The notes below the pieces were generated by a model. The model saw only the letters and a program-made list of their open reading frames with translations, did not search any database and had not been told where the DNA came from. From G965227875 sp965227875 (GTDB taxonomy: Bacteria > Pseudomonadota > Alphaproteobacteria > Rhizobiales > JAJFHC01), in the NCBI GenBank assembly GCA_965227875.1, contig OZ245783.1:1178001-1242000 (forward strand): 64,000 nt of DNA, written 5' to 3'. The position numbers and the translations under genes were made by a program. This document shows, one piece after another, positions 36,881-45,687 of the stretch (its first letter is position 1; each line of letters opens with the position of its first letter).

Positions 36881-37723
36881 ATGCAGTTCGCAAGACCGGA
36901 AACCATGGACGAGGCCCTTTCGCTACTTGCCGAAGGGGATTGGGATATTCTTGCCGGTGGAACGGACTACTATCCGGGTCTCCGGGACCAGGCGCCGCGA
37001 AGACCGGTTCTCGACATTACTTCTCTCGACGGGATACGCGGCATCCGCCAGGACGCCGACGGGTACCATATCGGCGCGCTGACCACCTGGTCCCAGGTCA
37101 TTGCGGCGCAACTTCCGCCGGCTTTCGACAGCCTCAAGCAGGCCGGCCGCGAAGTCGGCTCCGTCCAGATCCAGAACCGGGCGACGGTCGCCGGCAATCT
37201 CTGCAACGCCTCGCCCGCGGCCGACGGCGTACCGCCCCTTTTGATCCTGGACGCGGTCGTTGTCGTCGCCGGTCCTTCCGGAGAACGCCGCGTCCCCCTG
37301 CCGGATTTCATCCTCGGCAACCGCCGCACGGGCCTGCGTCCCGGTGAACTCGTGACGGCCGTGTTCATTCCCGCGGGCGCCACGTCCGGCACGTCGCGGT
37401 TCCTCAAGCTCGGCGCACGGCGATACCTGGTCATTTCCATTTCGATGGTCGCTACGCGCATCGTGCTCGATGACTCGGGCCGTATCCGCGAAGCGTCCGT
37501 CGCCGTGGGCGCGTGTTCCGAGGTCGCGCAACGCTTGCCCGGGGTCGAAGCTGGACTGGTCGGCCTCGAACGCGGGCAAGACGTGACGTCGGCGATCCCG
37601 GCCGAGGCGCTGTCTCCCCTGTCTCCCATCGACGACGTGCGCGCGCCCGCCTCGTATCGGCTGGACGCCGCCAGGGAACTCGTGTGCCGCGCGGTCGCGG
37701 CTGCCATGGAGGAAGAAGGATGA
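36881..37723 (+). CDS. Molybdenum hydroxylase, FAD-binding subunit
   Basis: FAD subunit (280 aa) of a second xanthine-dehydrogenase-type enzyme. Flavin motifs LAGGTDYYPGL near residue 25 and TVAGNLCNASPAADGVPPL near residue 103; C-terminal CO-dehydrogenase flavoprotein domain. ATG at 36881 chosen; a GTG at 36875 is possible; neither has a clear ribosome binding site. Overlaps the following fusion gene (ATGA). First gene after operator A, thus likely under MarR control. Probable partner in nicotinate (or related pyridine) hydroxylation. Confidence 0.88.
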   Translation: MQFARPETMDEALSLLAEGDWDILAGGTDYYPGLRDQAPRRPVLDITSLDGIRGIRQDADGYHIGALTTWSQVIAAQLPPAFDSLKQAGREVGSVQIQNRATVAGNLCNASPAADGVPPLLILDAVVVVAGPSGERRVPLPDFILGNRRTGLRPGELVTAVFIPAGATSGTSRFLKLGARRYLVISISMVATRIVLDDSGRIREASVAVGACSEVAQRLPGVEAGLVGLERGQDVTSAIPAEALSPLSPIDDVRAPASYRLDAARELVCRAVAAAMEEEG

Positions 37724-40488
37724 GCAGGATCACCTGCACCGTGAACGGCACGCGGCGCGACTTCGACGCCTCCCCCGTCACCCGTCTCTCGGAGGCCCTT
37801 CGCACATCCTGCGGCCTGACCGGAACGAAATCCGGATGCGACGCGGGCGACTGCGGCGCCTGTTCGGTACTCATCGACGGCGATGTCGCCTGTGCCTGCC
37901 TGACCGCCGTCTCCCAGGTCCAGGACACGGACATCCGGACCGTCGAGGGGCTGGCGGACAATGGCCGCCTCGACCGCCTGCAGGAGAGTTTCCTCGCCTT
38001 CGGCGCTGCCCAGTGCGGGATCTGCACGCCCGGCATGCTGGTCTCGGCCCGCGCCCTCCTGGACCGAAATCCACGGCCCGCCCGCCAGGATGTCGAGGAC
38101 GCGCTCGGCGGCGTCCTGTGCCGTTGCACGGGCTACCGCAAGATCGTCGATGCGGTTCTCGATGCCGCAGGCGGCAACGAACACCCCGGCGCCGCGAACG
38201 GATCCGCGCCGCCGCTGTCCGGCGAAGCCGTCGGACATCGCCTGCGCCATGTCGACGGCCTGCCCAAGGTCGACGGTTCGCTCCACTACGGCGCCGACAC
38301 GCTGCCCGAAGACGCCGTTCTCGTGCGGGTCGTCCGGTCGCCGCATCATCACGCCCGCTTCCGTTTCGGCGACCTCGACGCCTGGACCGGCGAAACGCCC
38401 GGCATCCATCGTGTCTTCACCGCCGCGGACATCACCGGCACCAACGCCTTCGGCGTCATCGCACCGTTCGCCGACCAGCCGGTCTTCGCGGAAGGCACCG
38501 CCCGGTTCCGAGGCGAGGCCGTCGCGGCGATCGCCGGCGAACCCGAGGCGATCCGCCGCCTCCGGATCGAGGATTTCCCGGTCACCTGGGAGCCGCTCGA
38601 TCACACGCTGTTGCCCGGCGACGCGCTTGCAGAAAACGCGCCTCAGGTACACGACGACCGCCCCGGCAACGTCCTCGTTCGCGGCCTCGTCGAGCGCGGG
38701 GACCCGGAGACGGCCATTGCGGGATCGGCCCACGTGGTCACCCTCAGGACCTCGACCCCCTTCATCGAGCACGCCTATATCGAGCCGGAGGCCGGTTATG
38801 CCAAGATGGACGGCGAGCGTTTCGTCATCCATGGCTGCACGCAATCGCCCCACATGGACCGCGAGGCGCTTGCCGGCGTCCTCGGGGTGGAGCAGTCGGA
38901 AATCCGCATCGTGCCGTCGGCCTGCGGCGGCGGGTTCGGCTCGAAGCTCGACCTGTCGATCCAGCCCTATATCGCGCTTGCGGCCCGCGCCCTCCGCCGG
39001 CCGGCCGTCATCTGCTACACGCGCAGCGAATCCATGCAGTCGACCACCAAACGCCATCCATCCGAAATCACGCTGACCGCCGGTTGCGACAAGACCGGCC
39101 GGCTCACGGGGTTCGATTTCAGCGGCCGTTTCAATACCGGCGCATATGCAAGCTGGGGCCCGACGGTGGCGAACCGCGTGCCCGTCCATGCATCCGGCCC
39201 CTACCTTGTGCCCGACTACCGGGCGAAGAGCCTCGCCGTGCACACCAACGCACCTCCATCCGGCGCCTTCCGCGGGTTCGGCGTCCCGCAATCCGCCGTG
39301 GCCCAGGAAAGCGCCTTCGACGAACTGGCCATCGCCTGCGGCATGGACAGGCTCGAGTTCAGGATCCGCAACGCGCTGCGCGACGGACAGCCCACCGTCA
39401 CCGGCCAGGTCTTCGAAACCGGCATCGGCATCCACGCCTGTCTGGAAGCGCTGCGCCCCGCCTGGACGAGCGCCCTGGAACGGGTGAGGGACGCCAATCG
39501 TGGCGCCAACGGCGCGCCGTTGCGCCGCGGTATCGGCGTCGCATCGTGCTGGTACGGCTGCGGCAACACCTCGCTGCCCAACCCCTCGACCATCCTCATG
39601 GGCGTGACCGCCGACGGACGGCCGGTCATCCACCAGGGCGCGGTCGACATCGGCCAGGGATCGAACACGGTCATCCTGCAGATCGCCGCGGACGCGCTCG
39701 GCATTCCCGTCCACGCGCTGGAACGGTTGGGCGCGGACACCGACATCACGCCCGACGCGGGCAAGACCTCCGCGTCGCGGCAGACCTACGTGTCCGGCAA
39801 GGCCGCCATGAAGGCCGCGCAGTCGCTGCGCGCCGCAATCCTGCGTCACGCCAATGTGGGCGAAAACAGCCTCATCCGGTTCGAGAACGGCAGGATCCTT
39901 CTCGACGACGGCGAAGGCCGCGCCGAGATCGACACCACGGTCCTGCCGGCGGACGAGACGGGCTACGTCTTCAGCGCATGCGAATCCTACGACCCGCCCA
40001 TCACGCCGCTTGACGCGAAGGGCCAGGGCAATCCCTACGCTGTCTACGGTTACGGCGCCCAGATGGTCGAACTCACCGTCGATACCGGCCTGGGCACCGT
40101 CCGGCTCGACCGGATCACCGCCGCCCATGACGTCGGCCGCGCGATAAACCCCCTTCTCGTTGAGGGCCAGGTCGAGGGCGGCATCGCGCAGGGCATCGGG
40201 CTTGCGCTCATGGAGGACTTTCGCCCGGGCGTCACGGAAAACCTGCACGACTACCTGATCCCGACCATGGGCGACGTGCCCGATATCGAGACGATCATCG
40301 TCGAGGTGGCCGACACCGAAGGCCCCTACGGCGCAAAGGGGCTGGGCGAGCACGTCCTCATCCCTACCGCGCCCGCGATACTCAACGCGATCCGCGACGC
40401 CACCGGCGCACGGATCTGCGACCTGCCCGCCACGCCGGACAAGGTCCTGTCCGCGATCCGGGCTGTGGACAGGGGAGCGTCGGCATGA
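37720..40488 (+). CDS. Molybdenum hydroxylase, fused FeS and molybdopterin subunits
   Basis: 922-aa fusion. Residues about 1-160 are the two-[2Fe-2S] domain (CDAGDCGACSVLIDG and CGICTPG...VLCRCTGY); the remainder (about 175-922) is a full molybdopterin subunit with ACGGGFGSKLDL, SGAFRGFGVPQS, and active-site glutamate motif GAKGLGEHVLIP. Unlike the enzyme at 20.5-24.3 kb the large subunit is not split. Coupled by ATGA overlaps to the FAD gene before and the 6-hydroxynicotinate-reductase-like gene after. Context makes nicotinate 6-hydroxylation the best guess, giving 6-hydroxynicotinate. Confidence 0.85.
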   Translation: MSRITCTVNGTRRDFDASPVTRLSEALRTSCGLTGTKSGCDAGDCGACSVLIDGDVACACLTAVSQVQDTDIRTVEGLADNGRLDRLQESFLAFGAAQCGICTPGMLVSARALLDRNPRPARQDVEDALGGVLCRCTGYRKIVDAVLDAAGGNEHPGAANGSAPPLSGEAVGHRLRHVDGLPKVDGSLHYGADTLPEDAVLVRVVRSPHHHARFRFGDLDAWTGETPGIHRVFTAADITGTNAFGVIAPFADQPVFAEGTARFRGEAVAAIAGEPEAIRRLRIEDFPVTWEPLDHTLLPGDALAENAPQVHDDRPGNVLVRGLVERGDPETAIAGSAHVVTLRTSTPFIEHAYIEPEAGYAKMDGERFVIHGCTQSPHMDREALAGVLGVEQSEIRIVPSACGGGFGSKLDLSIQPYIALAARALRRPAVICYTRSESMQSTTKRHPSEITLTAGCDKTGRLTGFDFSGRFNTGAYASWGPTVANRVPVHASGPYLVPDYRAKSLAVHTNAPPSGAFRGFGVPQSAVAQESAFDELAIACGMDRLEFRIRNALRDGQPTVTGQVFETGIGIHACLEALRPAWTSALERVRDANRGANGAPLRRGIGVASCWYGCGNTSLPNPSTILMGVTADGRPVIHQGAVDIGQGSNTVILQIAADALGIPVHALERLGADTDITPDAGKTSASRQTYVSGKAAMKAAQSLRAAILRHANVGENSLIRFENGRILLDDGEGRAEIDTTVLPADETGYVFSACESYDPPITPLDAKGQGNPYAVYGYGAQMVELTVDTGLGTVRLDRITAAHDVGRAINPLLVEGQVEGGIAQGIGLALMEDFRPGVTENLHDYLIPTMGDVPDIETIIVEVADTEGPYGAKGLGEHVLIPTAPAILNAIRDATGARICDLPATPDKVLSAIRAVDRGASA

Positions 40489-42014
40489 CCGAGAAACCCG
40501 CGAAACCCGAAAAGATCCGCTGCGATGCGTGTCCCGTCATGTGTTACATCGCCGACGGCCGGTCCGGAGCCTGCGACCGCTACGCCAACGAAGGCGGTCA
40601 ACTCGTGCGGGTGGACCCGCTCACGGTGATCGAACGCAAGATCGACGAGGGAGGCAAGCTTGTCCCCTTCCTCGACAGCACGCCCGACTGGAACGGCGAG
40701 ATCATCACGCCGGGCGACTCCTTCATCACGGCTGTGGGCGCCGGCACCACCTATCCCGACTACAAGCCCGCTCCCTTTATCGTCTCCAGCGAAGTCGAAG
40801 GCGTGGACATGGTGACCGTGGTCACCGAAGGCATCTTCAGCTATTGCGGCGCCAAGGTGAAGATCGACACGGACCGCCACCTGGGGCCCGAGCGCAATCT
40901 CGTCCGCGCCGACGGCGAACCGGTCGGCCATGTCACCACGGGCGAGTACGGCTCGCAGATGCTGTCGCTGGGCGGCGTGCATCACCTGACGGGCGGCGGC
41001 AAGAAAGAGGGCCGCGTCACCTGCGCCACGCTGCTTGCCCTGTGCAACGGGGAAGCCGTCGACCTGACGATCGACGAGGGTTCCGAGATCACGGTCCGGG
41101 CCGGCGCGGCGCCTGTCATCAACGGCACGGTCGAGGAGCGCATGCGTGTCGGCTGCGGCTCGGCGACAGTCGGCATGTTCGCCTCCCAGTGGAAGGGCCT
41201 CGTCGACGAGGTCGTCGTCGTCGACGACCACATCACCGGGGTAATGTCCGAACACCAGGCGGGCAAGGTGATCGGCTGGGCGCCGACGGGGATCAAGGTC
41301 AAGGGACGACGGTCGACGCCCGGGCGCTATTTCCAGGTCGCCGAACCCGGCACCGGCTGGGGCGGCACCGACCTCACGGATCCGCTCGCCATACTCGGCG
41401 ACTTCGACGCCAGGACGGCAAAACCCGGCCAGTCCCTGCTCATGGTCTCTACGACGGGCGAGCACTTCGCCTACTTCGAACTCGACGAGAACCTGCAGCC
41501 GGTGGAAATGGACATGCCGGAACGGCTCCAACCCTCCATCATACGCATCGAGGAGAACTGCGAGCCCGCCTTGTGCTCGGTCGTCTTCATGGGCGGCGCC
41601 GGCGGCTCCCTGCGGGCCGGCGTGACGGAAAACCCGGTCCAGCTCACCCGGTCCGTCAAGAAGGCGCTGACCTACGTCACCTGCGGCGGCGCCCCGACCT
41701 ATATCTGGCCGGGCGGTGGCATCACCGTCATGGCCGACGTCACGCGCATGCCGGAAAACGCGTTCGGATACGTGCCCACGCCGGCCCTCGTGGCCCCCAT
41801 CGAATTCACCCTGCGCCGTTCGGACTACCAGGCGCTGGGCGGTCACATGGATCATGTGGTGCCCCTTTCGGAAGCCATGGAAGGCCGCACCGGCAAGCAG
41901 AACGATCACATACTCAAGGGCCGGAGAAACGTCTCCCACGCGGCGGACAACCCGTGGCCCACCGGTCCCGGCAACTACCGCTGGCCAGCCGGCCACGACG
42001 GGGAACAGGGGTGA
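40485..42014 (+). CDS. hnr: 6-Hydroxynicotinate reductase-like FeS protein
   Basis: 509-aa protein resembling 6-hydroxynicotinate reductase of Eubacterium barkeri, which reduces 6-hydroxynicotinate with ferredoxin to 1,4,5,6-tetrahydro-6-oxonicotinate and contains FeS and covalently bound flavin. An N-terminal cysteine set Cys13, Cys16, Cys20 and Cys30 (CDACPVMC then C) suits a [4Fe-4S] cluster. A later segment CGSAT (residues 224-228) vaguely recalls the SGAT flavinylation motif. Coupled by ATGA to the hydroxylase and by GTGA to an ApbE-like gene. In an apparently aerobic host the electron donor is unknown. Confidence 0.78.
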   Translation: MTEKPAKPEKIRCDACPVMCYIADGRSGACDRYANEGGQLVRVDPLTVIERKIDEGGKLVPFLDSTPDWNGEIITPGDSFITAVGAGTTYPDYKPAPFIVSSEVEGVDMVTVVTEGIFSYCGAKVKIDTDRHLGPERNLVRADGEPVGHVTTGEYGSQMLSLGGVHHLTGGGKKEGRVTCATLLALCNGEAVDLTIDEGSEITVRAGAAPVINGTVEERMRVGCGSATVGMFASQWKGLVDEVVVVDDHITGVMSEHQAGKVIGWAPTGIKVKGRRSTPGRYFQVAEPGTGWGGTDLTDPLAILGDFDARTAKPGQSLLMVSTTGEHFAYFELDENLQPVEMDMPERLQPSIIRIEENCEPALCSVVFMGGAGGSLRAGVTENPVQLTRSVKKALTYVTCGGAPTYIWPGGGITVMADVTRMPENAFGYVPTPALVAPIEFTLRRSDYQALGGHMDHVVPLSEAMEGRTGKQNDHILKGRRNVSHAADNPWPTGPGNYRWPAGHDGEQG

Positions 42015-42916
42015 GCGCCTTCGCCGACACCGGCCCGCAGGCGGCCCTGCTCGGTGACGGCCGCCGCATTCATCTCCAGCACGGCCCCATCGATCTGATC
42101 ATCGAGGCGGACGGCCCCGGCGACGAGGTCGCAGACGCCTACCGCGATGCCTCCCGCACTTTCCGAACCGTCCTGACCGGCCTTGTCGGTGAGATCGGGC
42201 TTCTCAGGTCACCGGTCAGCGGCCGCAGCGGGAAACCTGACGGCGAGATCGCCAGGCGCATGTGGAACGCCGTCGCGCCCCATGCGGCCGCGCATTTCGT
42301 CACGCCAATGGCCGCCGTCGCCGGCGCCGTGGCGGATCATGTTCTCGGCCACCTTCTCACCGGGCGGAACCTGCGGCGGGCCTATGTGAACAATGGCGGC
42401 GACATTGCGATCTTCCTCGCACCCGGCGCGGTCTTCGATATCGCCGTGAGCGCCGGCGAGCGTGTGGGCGCGGACAGCCCGATGACGCGCTTGTGCCATG
42501 ACGACGGTGTTGGCGGCATCGCCACGAGCGGCTGGCGCGGGCGAAGCCATTCACTCGGCATCGCCGACGCGGTGACCGTCCATGCCGCGAATGCCGCGTC
42601 TGCGGACGCCGCGGCGACGCTGATCGCCAATGCCGTGAATGTCGAGGCAGCCTCCGGGATCCGGCGCGTGCCCGCAAACGAGCTCAGCCCCGACAGCGAT
42701 CTCGGCATGCGGCTCGTGACGGTGGATGTCCCGCCGCTCAGCCGGCCGGAGATCGCACACGCGCTGGGGCAAGGTGCGAAATGTGCCCGCCGGATGGCCG
42801 AGCAGGGCCTGATCGAAGCCGCGAGGATCGAACTCCAGGGTGAGGTCCTTGTCGTCGACGCTTCAACGTCGCCCACCGGGCACCGCGCCCGTCGCGGGCG
42901 GCTGGAATACGCCTGA
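42011..42916 (+). CDS. UPF0280 family, ApbE-like protein
   Basis: 301-aa UPF0280 protein with clear likeness to the FMN transferase ApbE: YVNNGGDIAIFL (ApbE GGD motif) near residue 123, and GGIATSG, HSLGIADAVTVHA, ASADAAATLIANA in the order seen in ApbE (TSG...H..DP...VTV...AD..AT). GTG start overlaps the reductase stop (GTGA), so the two proteins are made together. ApbE attaches FMN covalently to a Thr/Ser; a maturation role for the reductase's bound flavin is an attractive inference. Confidence 0.8.
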   Translation: MSAFADTGPQAALLGDGRRIHLQHGPIDLIIEADGPGDEVADAYRDASRTFRTVLTGLVGEIGLLRSPVSGRSGKPDGEIARRMWNAVAPHAAAHFVTPMAAVAGAVADHVLGHLLTGRNLRRAYVNNGGDIAIFLAPGAVFDIAVSAGERVGADSPMTRLCHDDGVGGIATSGWRGRSHSLGIADAVTVHAANAASADAAATLIANAVNVEAASGIRRVPANELSPDSDLGMRLVTVDVPPLSRPEIAHALGQGAKCARRMAEQGLIEAARIELQGEVLVVDASTSPTGHRARRGRLEYA

Positions 42917-42941
42917 CTGAAGACAAAAAGGGAGAACCGGG

Positions 42942-43529
42942 ATGTCCGCAGCAAAGATCCGCAAGATCGTCACCATCGTGGAGACTACGCACAGCGAAAT
43001 CGGCAAGACCATCGAGCCGCCGACCCGTCGCGCAGCCTCGGTCGCGGTGATCGAGAACCCCTTTGCCGGACGGTATGTCGAGGATCTCGAGGAACTCATG
43101 GTCATCGGCGAGGAACTCGGCAAGGTGCTGGGCCGCAATTGCGTCGAGGCCCTCGGCATCGCGCCTTCGGAAGCCGAAAGCTACGGCAAGGCGGCCCTGG
43201 TCGGCGAGAACGGCGAACTCGAGCATGCCGCCGCCATCCTGCACCCGCGCATGGGCAAGCCCCTTCGCGCGGAGGTCGAGAAAGGCGCGGCCCTCGTCCC
43301 CTCGTCGAAGAAGCGGGGCCCGATGGGCCATCCGCTGGACATCCCGCTCGGCCACAAGGACGCGGCCTATGTGCGGTCCCATTTCGACGGCATGGAAGTC
43401 AGCGTCAACGACGCACCGCGCGCCGACGAAATCCTGGTGGCCATCGCCGTCACCGATTCCGGCCGCCCCCTGCCGCGCGTCGGCGGCCTCGAGGCAAAGG
43501 ACGCCAAGGGCGAAGACGGCCTGCGGTAG
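42942..43529 (+). CDS. Amino acid synthesis family protein (DUF1185)
   Basis: 195-aa protein of the PF06684 (AA_synth, DUF1185) family; no proven function. Visible conserved segments: IVTIVETTHSEIGKTIEPPTRRAASVAVIENPFAGRYVEDLE at the start, HPRMGKPLRAEVEKG and KRGPMGHPLDIPLGHKDAAYVRSHFDG. Strong ribosome binding site (AAGGGAG). Occurs here inside a pyridine-degradation operon, so it may take part in ring opening or handling of an amide/enamine. Followed by the MITE-like element. Confidence 0.8.
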   Translation: MSAAKIRKIVTIVETTHSEIGKTIEPPTRRAASVAVIENPFAGRYVEDLEELMVIGEELGKVLGRNCVEALGIAPSEAESYGKAALVGENGELEHAAAILHPRMGKPLRAEVEKGAALVPSSKKRGPMGHPLDIPLGHKDAAYVRSHFDGMEVSVNDAPRADEILVAIAVTDSGRPLPRVGGLEAKDAKGEDGLR

Positions 43530-43540
43530 CCCCTGCCTCT

Positions 43541-43805
43541 AGAGCGCATCTTGCTTACATGGAATCGTTTGATGGTTCCAAATCCGTTCGTTCGGCAAGG
43601 CGCGGTGCGCAGCGCGATGCGGGACATCTCGCAAGCGCCGCAACGTGGCCGACGGGCGGATTTGGCCCACCGAAGGCCGTGTTTTTTCGTCCGCCGGACA
43701 GCGTTGTGCACCCCTTGTGGTCAACCAGACCACGGCGGGTCGCACGCCTTGCCGGCAGACGCAAAAACGCGGTCAAAGCGCTTCCATGTAAGCAAGATGC
43801 GCTCT
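43541..43805. repeat. MITE-like element with 24-bp perfect terminal inverted repeats
   Basis: 265-bp non-coding element between converging genes. The ends 43541-43564 and 43782-43805 are perfect inverted repeats of 24 bases (outer AGAGCGCATCTTGC). A second inverted pair CGGCAAGGCG lies symmetrically at 43593-43602 and 43745-43754, so the whole could fold into a long hairpin. No transposase, no clear target-site duplication. The right end is 4 bases from the enamidase stop codon. Confidence 0.85.
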
Positions 43806-43809
43806 GGAC

Positions 43810-44988
43810 CTACTCGACGACCTCGGGCAGCCGTGTCGCCGGTGGCGTGTTCCGGCTGCGGGCCGAGCGCACGATTCCGTCGATGATGGTCATGCCGACA
43901 CCCGGCAGATTGCCCTGGTGCACGCTCTCCAGCATGTCCTTGCCCGGCGCGTGCTGGGCCTGGTCGATGAGAATGAAGTCGGCCGCCTTGCCGACTTCCA
44001 CGATACCGGTATCGAGATCGCGCATGCGCGCGGTGTTGCCGGTGGCGAAACAGAAGGCGATCTCCGGGGGAATGTCGCCGAGGCTCGACAGCATGGCGAC
44101 CATGCGGAGGATACCGAGCGGCTGGACGCCCGATCCCGCCGGCGCGTCCGTGCCCAGGATGATGCGCTCGGGCTGGCCGATCTCGAACGCCGTACGCATG
44201 GCCAGAAGGCCCGCACGTTCATTGCCGTTGTGGACGATCTCGATGCCGCGCTGGCAGCTTTCGCACAGGCAGGTGATCTGGTCGTCGGGAAGCGCGGTAT
44301 GGCCTCCGTTGATATGACCGATGATGTCCGCATCGGCCTCCAGCACAACGTCCTTGTCGATCAGGCCCGAACCGGGAATGGACGGCCCGCCGGTATGGAT
44401 GGTCGACTGGATGCCGTACTTGCGCGCCCACTTGACCATCTTCTGGGCGGTTTCCCCGGCCTTGACCGATCCCAGGCCGACTTCGCCGAGCAGCTTCACC
44501 CCGGCCTCGGCGAGATCCTTGAAATCCTCTTCTTCCATGCCCTCTTCGATGACCGGGGCACCGGCCAGCATCTTCACCCCCGAAGGCCGGAAATTCTCGT
44601 ACCAGCGCTGCGACGCGATCGCCATGGCCTTCAACCCGACGATGTCCTTGGGCCGTCCGGGCGCATGCACCTCTCCGGCTGAGATCATGCACGTCACGCC
44701 ACCATGCAGGCAGGAGTCGATCCAGTTGAGCTGCTGCTGCCGCGGCGTGTAGTCGCCGATCACCGGATGGACATGACTGTCGATCAGCCCCGGCGACAGC
44801 GTGACGCCGTTCGCGTTGACGACCGTGTCCGCCCGGTCGGTGTCCAGGTCACGCTCATACCCGATGGCCGTGATCCGGCCGCCTTCGCAGACGACGCAGT
44901 CGCCGTCCAGCAGCGGCGCCTCGAGCTTGCCTGAGAGGATCGCTCCGATGTTCCGGATGACGAGTTTCGAGGTGCTGTTTTCCGACAT
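43810..44988 (-). CDS. ena: Enamidase (amidohydrolase)
   Basis: 392-aa amidohydrolase of the metal-dependent superfamily resembling enamidase of Eubacterium barkeri, which hydrolyses 1,4,5,6-tetrahydro-6-oxonicotinate to 2-formylglutarate and ammonium. Motifs: LSPGLIDSHVHPV (metal His pair) near residue 60, GEVGLGSVKAGE (Glu ligand region) near 165, IHTGGPS near 197, IGHINGG near 217 and LGTDAPAGSG (Asp) near 279. Encoded opposite to the reductase operon and divergent from marR, sharing the operator at 45040. Gives the pathway its ring-opening step. Confidence 0.85.
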   Translation of the reverse strand: MSENSTSKLVIRNIGAILSGKLEAPLLDGDCVVCEGGRITAIGYERDLDTDRADTVVNANGVTLSPGLIDSHVHPVIGDYTPRQQQLNWIDSCLHGGVTCMISAGEVHAPGRPKDIVGLKAMAIASQRWYENFRPSGVKMLAGAPVIEEGMEEEDFKDLAEAGVKLLGEVGLGSVKAGETAQKMVKWARKYGIQSTIHTGGPSIPGSGLIDKDVVLEADADIIGHINGGHTALPDDQITCLCESCQRGIEIVHNGNERAGLLAMRTAFEIGQPERIILGTDAPAGSGVQPLGILRMVAMLSSLGDIPPEIAFCFATGNTARMRDLDTGIVEVGKAADFILIDQAQHAPGKDMLESVHQGNLPGVGMTIIDGIVRSARSRNTPPATRLPEVVE

Positions 44989-45039
44989 GCGACGCGCTCC
45001 CGGGTGCGTGATTGTTCATCTCATCGCTGGACATTGCGA

Positions 45040-45059
45040 TTTGTTCGTATGCTAATGAA
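45040..45059. promoter_or_regulatory. MarR-type operator B between enamidase and marR
   Basis: TTTGTTCGTATGCTAATGAA, 17/20 identical to operator A at 36851, in the 108-bp gap between divergent ena and marR. The 11-mer ATTGCGATTTG overlaps its left end (45033-45043) and recurs at 45621. Confidence 0.72.
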
Positions 45060-45096
45060 GAACAGGTGAAATCACAAACGAAGAAGACAGGCATTC

Positions 45097-45573
45097 ATGG
45101 CGAGCCCAACCGACACCGCCGGCGGCGGGGAAACCGCATCAGAGGCCGGTGAGGACCTGCTCCAGGGATACTGCCTCACCGACCAGATCGGCCACATCCT
45201 GCGCCGCGTGTCCCAGCGCCACTCCTCGATCTTCGCCGACCGCATGACGGCCGATCTGACGCCCACGCGTTTCGCGGCCCTCGTCATGCTGGCCGAAAAG
45301 GACGTGCTGTCGCAGAACGAGCTGGGCCGTCTCACGGCCATGGACATCGCCACGATCAAGGGCGTGGTCGACCGGCTTGTCGGCAAGGGTCTGGTCGCCG
45401 TGAACACCGACCCCAAGGATGGCCGGCGCAACCTGATCACGCTGACCCGGGCCGGCCGCGACATCCTCCTCGAGGCGGTTCCCGCGGGCCTGCGCATCAC
45501 GGAAGAAACGCTCGCCCCGCTCGATGCGGAGGAACAGCGGCTCCTCATCGGCCTCCTGCGGAAAATCGTCTGA
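45097..45573 (+). CDS. MarR family transcriptional regulator
   Basis: 158-aa regulator with the MarR winged helix: LTPTRFAALVMLAEKDVLSQNELGRLTAMD, then IKGVVDRLVGKGLVAVNTDPKDGRRNLITLT (wing with DxxD/R). MarR proteins NicR (Pseudomonas) and BpsR (Bordetella) repress nicotinate catabolism and respond to 6-hydroxynicotinate. Its divergent position with enamidase and the shared operator motif make it the probable regulator of both halves of the pyridine cluster. Confidence 0.88.
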   Translation: MASPTDTAGGGETASEAGEDLLQGYCLTDQIGHILRRVSQRHSSIFADRMTADLTPTRFAALVMLAEKDVLSQNELGRLTAMDIATIKGVVDRLVGKGLVAVNTDPKDGRRNLITLTRAGRDILLEAVPAGLRITEETLAPLDAEEQRLLIGLLRKIV

Positions 45574-45592
45574 CAGCGCCGGCCGCGCTGCT

Positions 45593-45628
45593 ATCGCAAT
45601 TCAACATAACCGCACGCCATATTGCGAT
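45593..45628. promoter_or_regulatory. Inverted repeat before the third hydroxylase gene
   Basis: ATCGCAAT (45593-45600) and ATTGCGAT (45621-45628) form a perfect 8-bp inverted repeat with a 20-base spacer, 60-95 bases before the hydroxylase start. The right arm belongs to the 11-mer ATTGCGATTTG also found at operator B. A second regulatory protein or a promoter-proximal MarR accessory site is possible. Confidence 0.5.
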
Positions 45629-45687
45629 TTGCCGGCACCGGGCGCCCGGGACATGATGCGCAACGGGACCCACCGGAGAATGACCGC

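Noticed and set aside
36970..40353. Long minus-strand open frame across the second molybdenum hydroxylase
   Set aside because: Lies opposite the FAD and FeS-Mo genes with intact cofactor motifs; composition is that of an antisense shadow.
43559..43790. Short open frames inside the 265-bp element between the DUF1185 and enamidase genes
   Set aside because: They run through inverted repeats, have no ribosome binding site and resemble no protein; the element is better read as a MITE.
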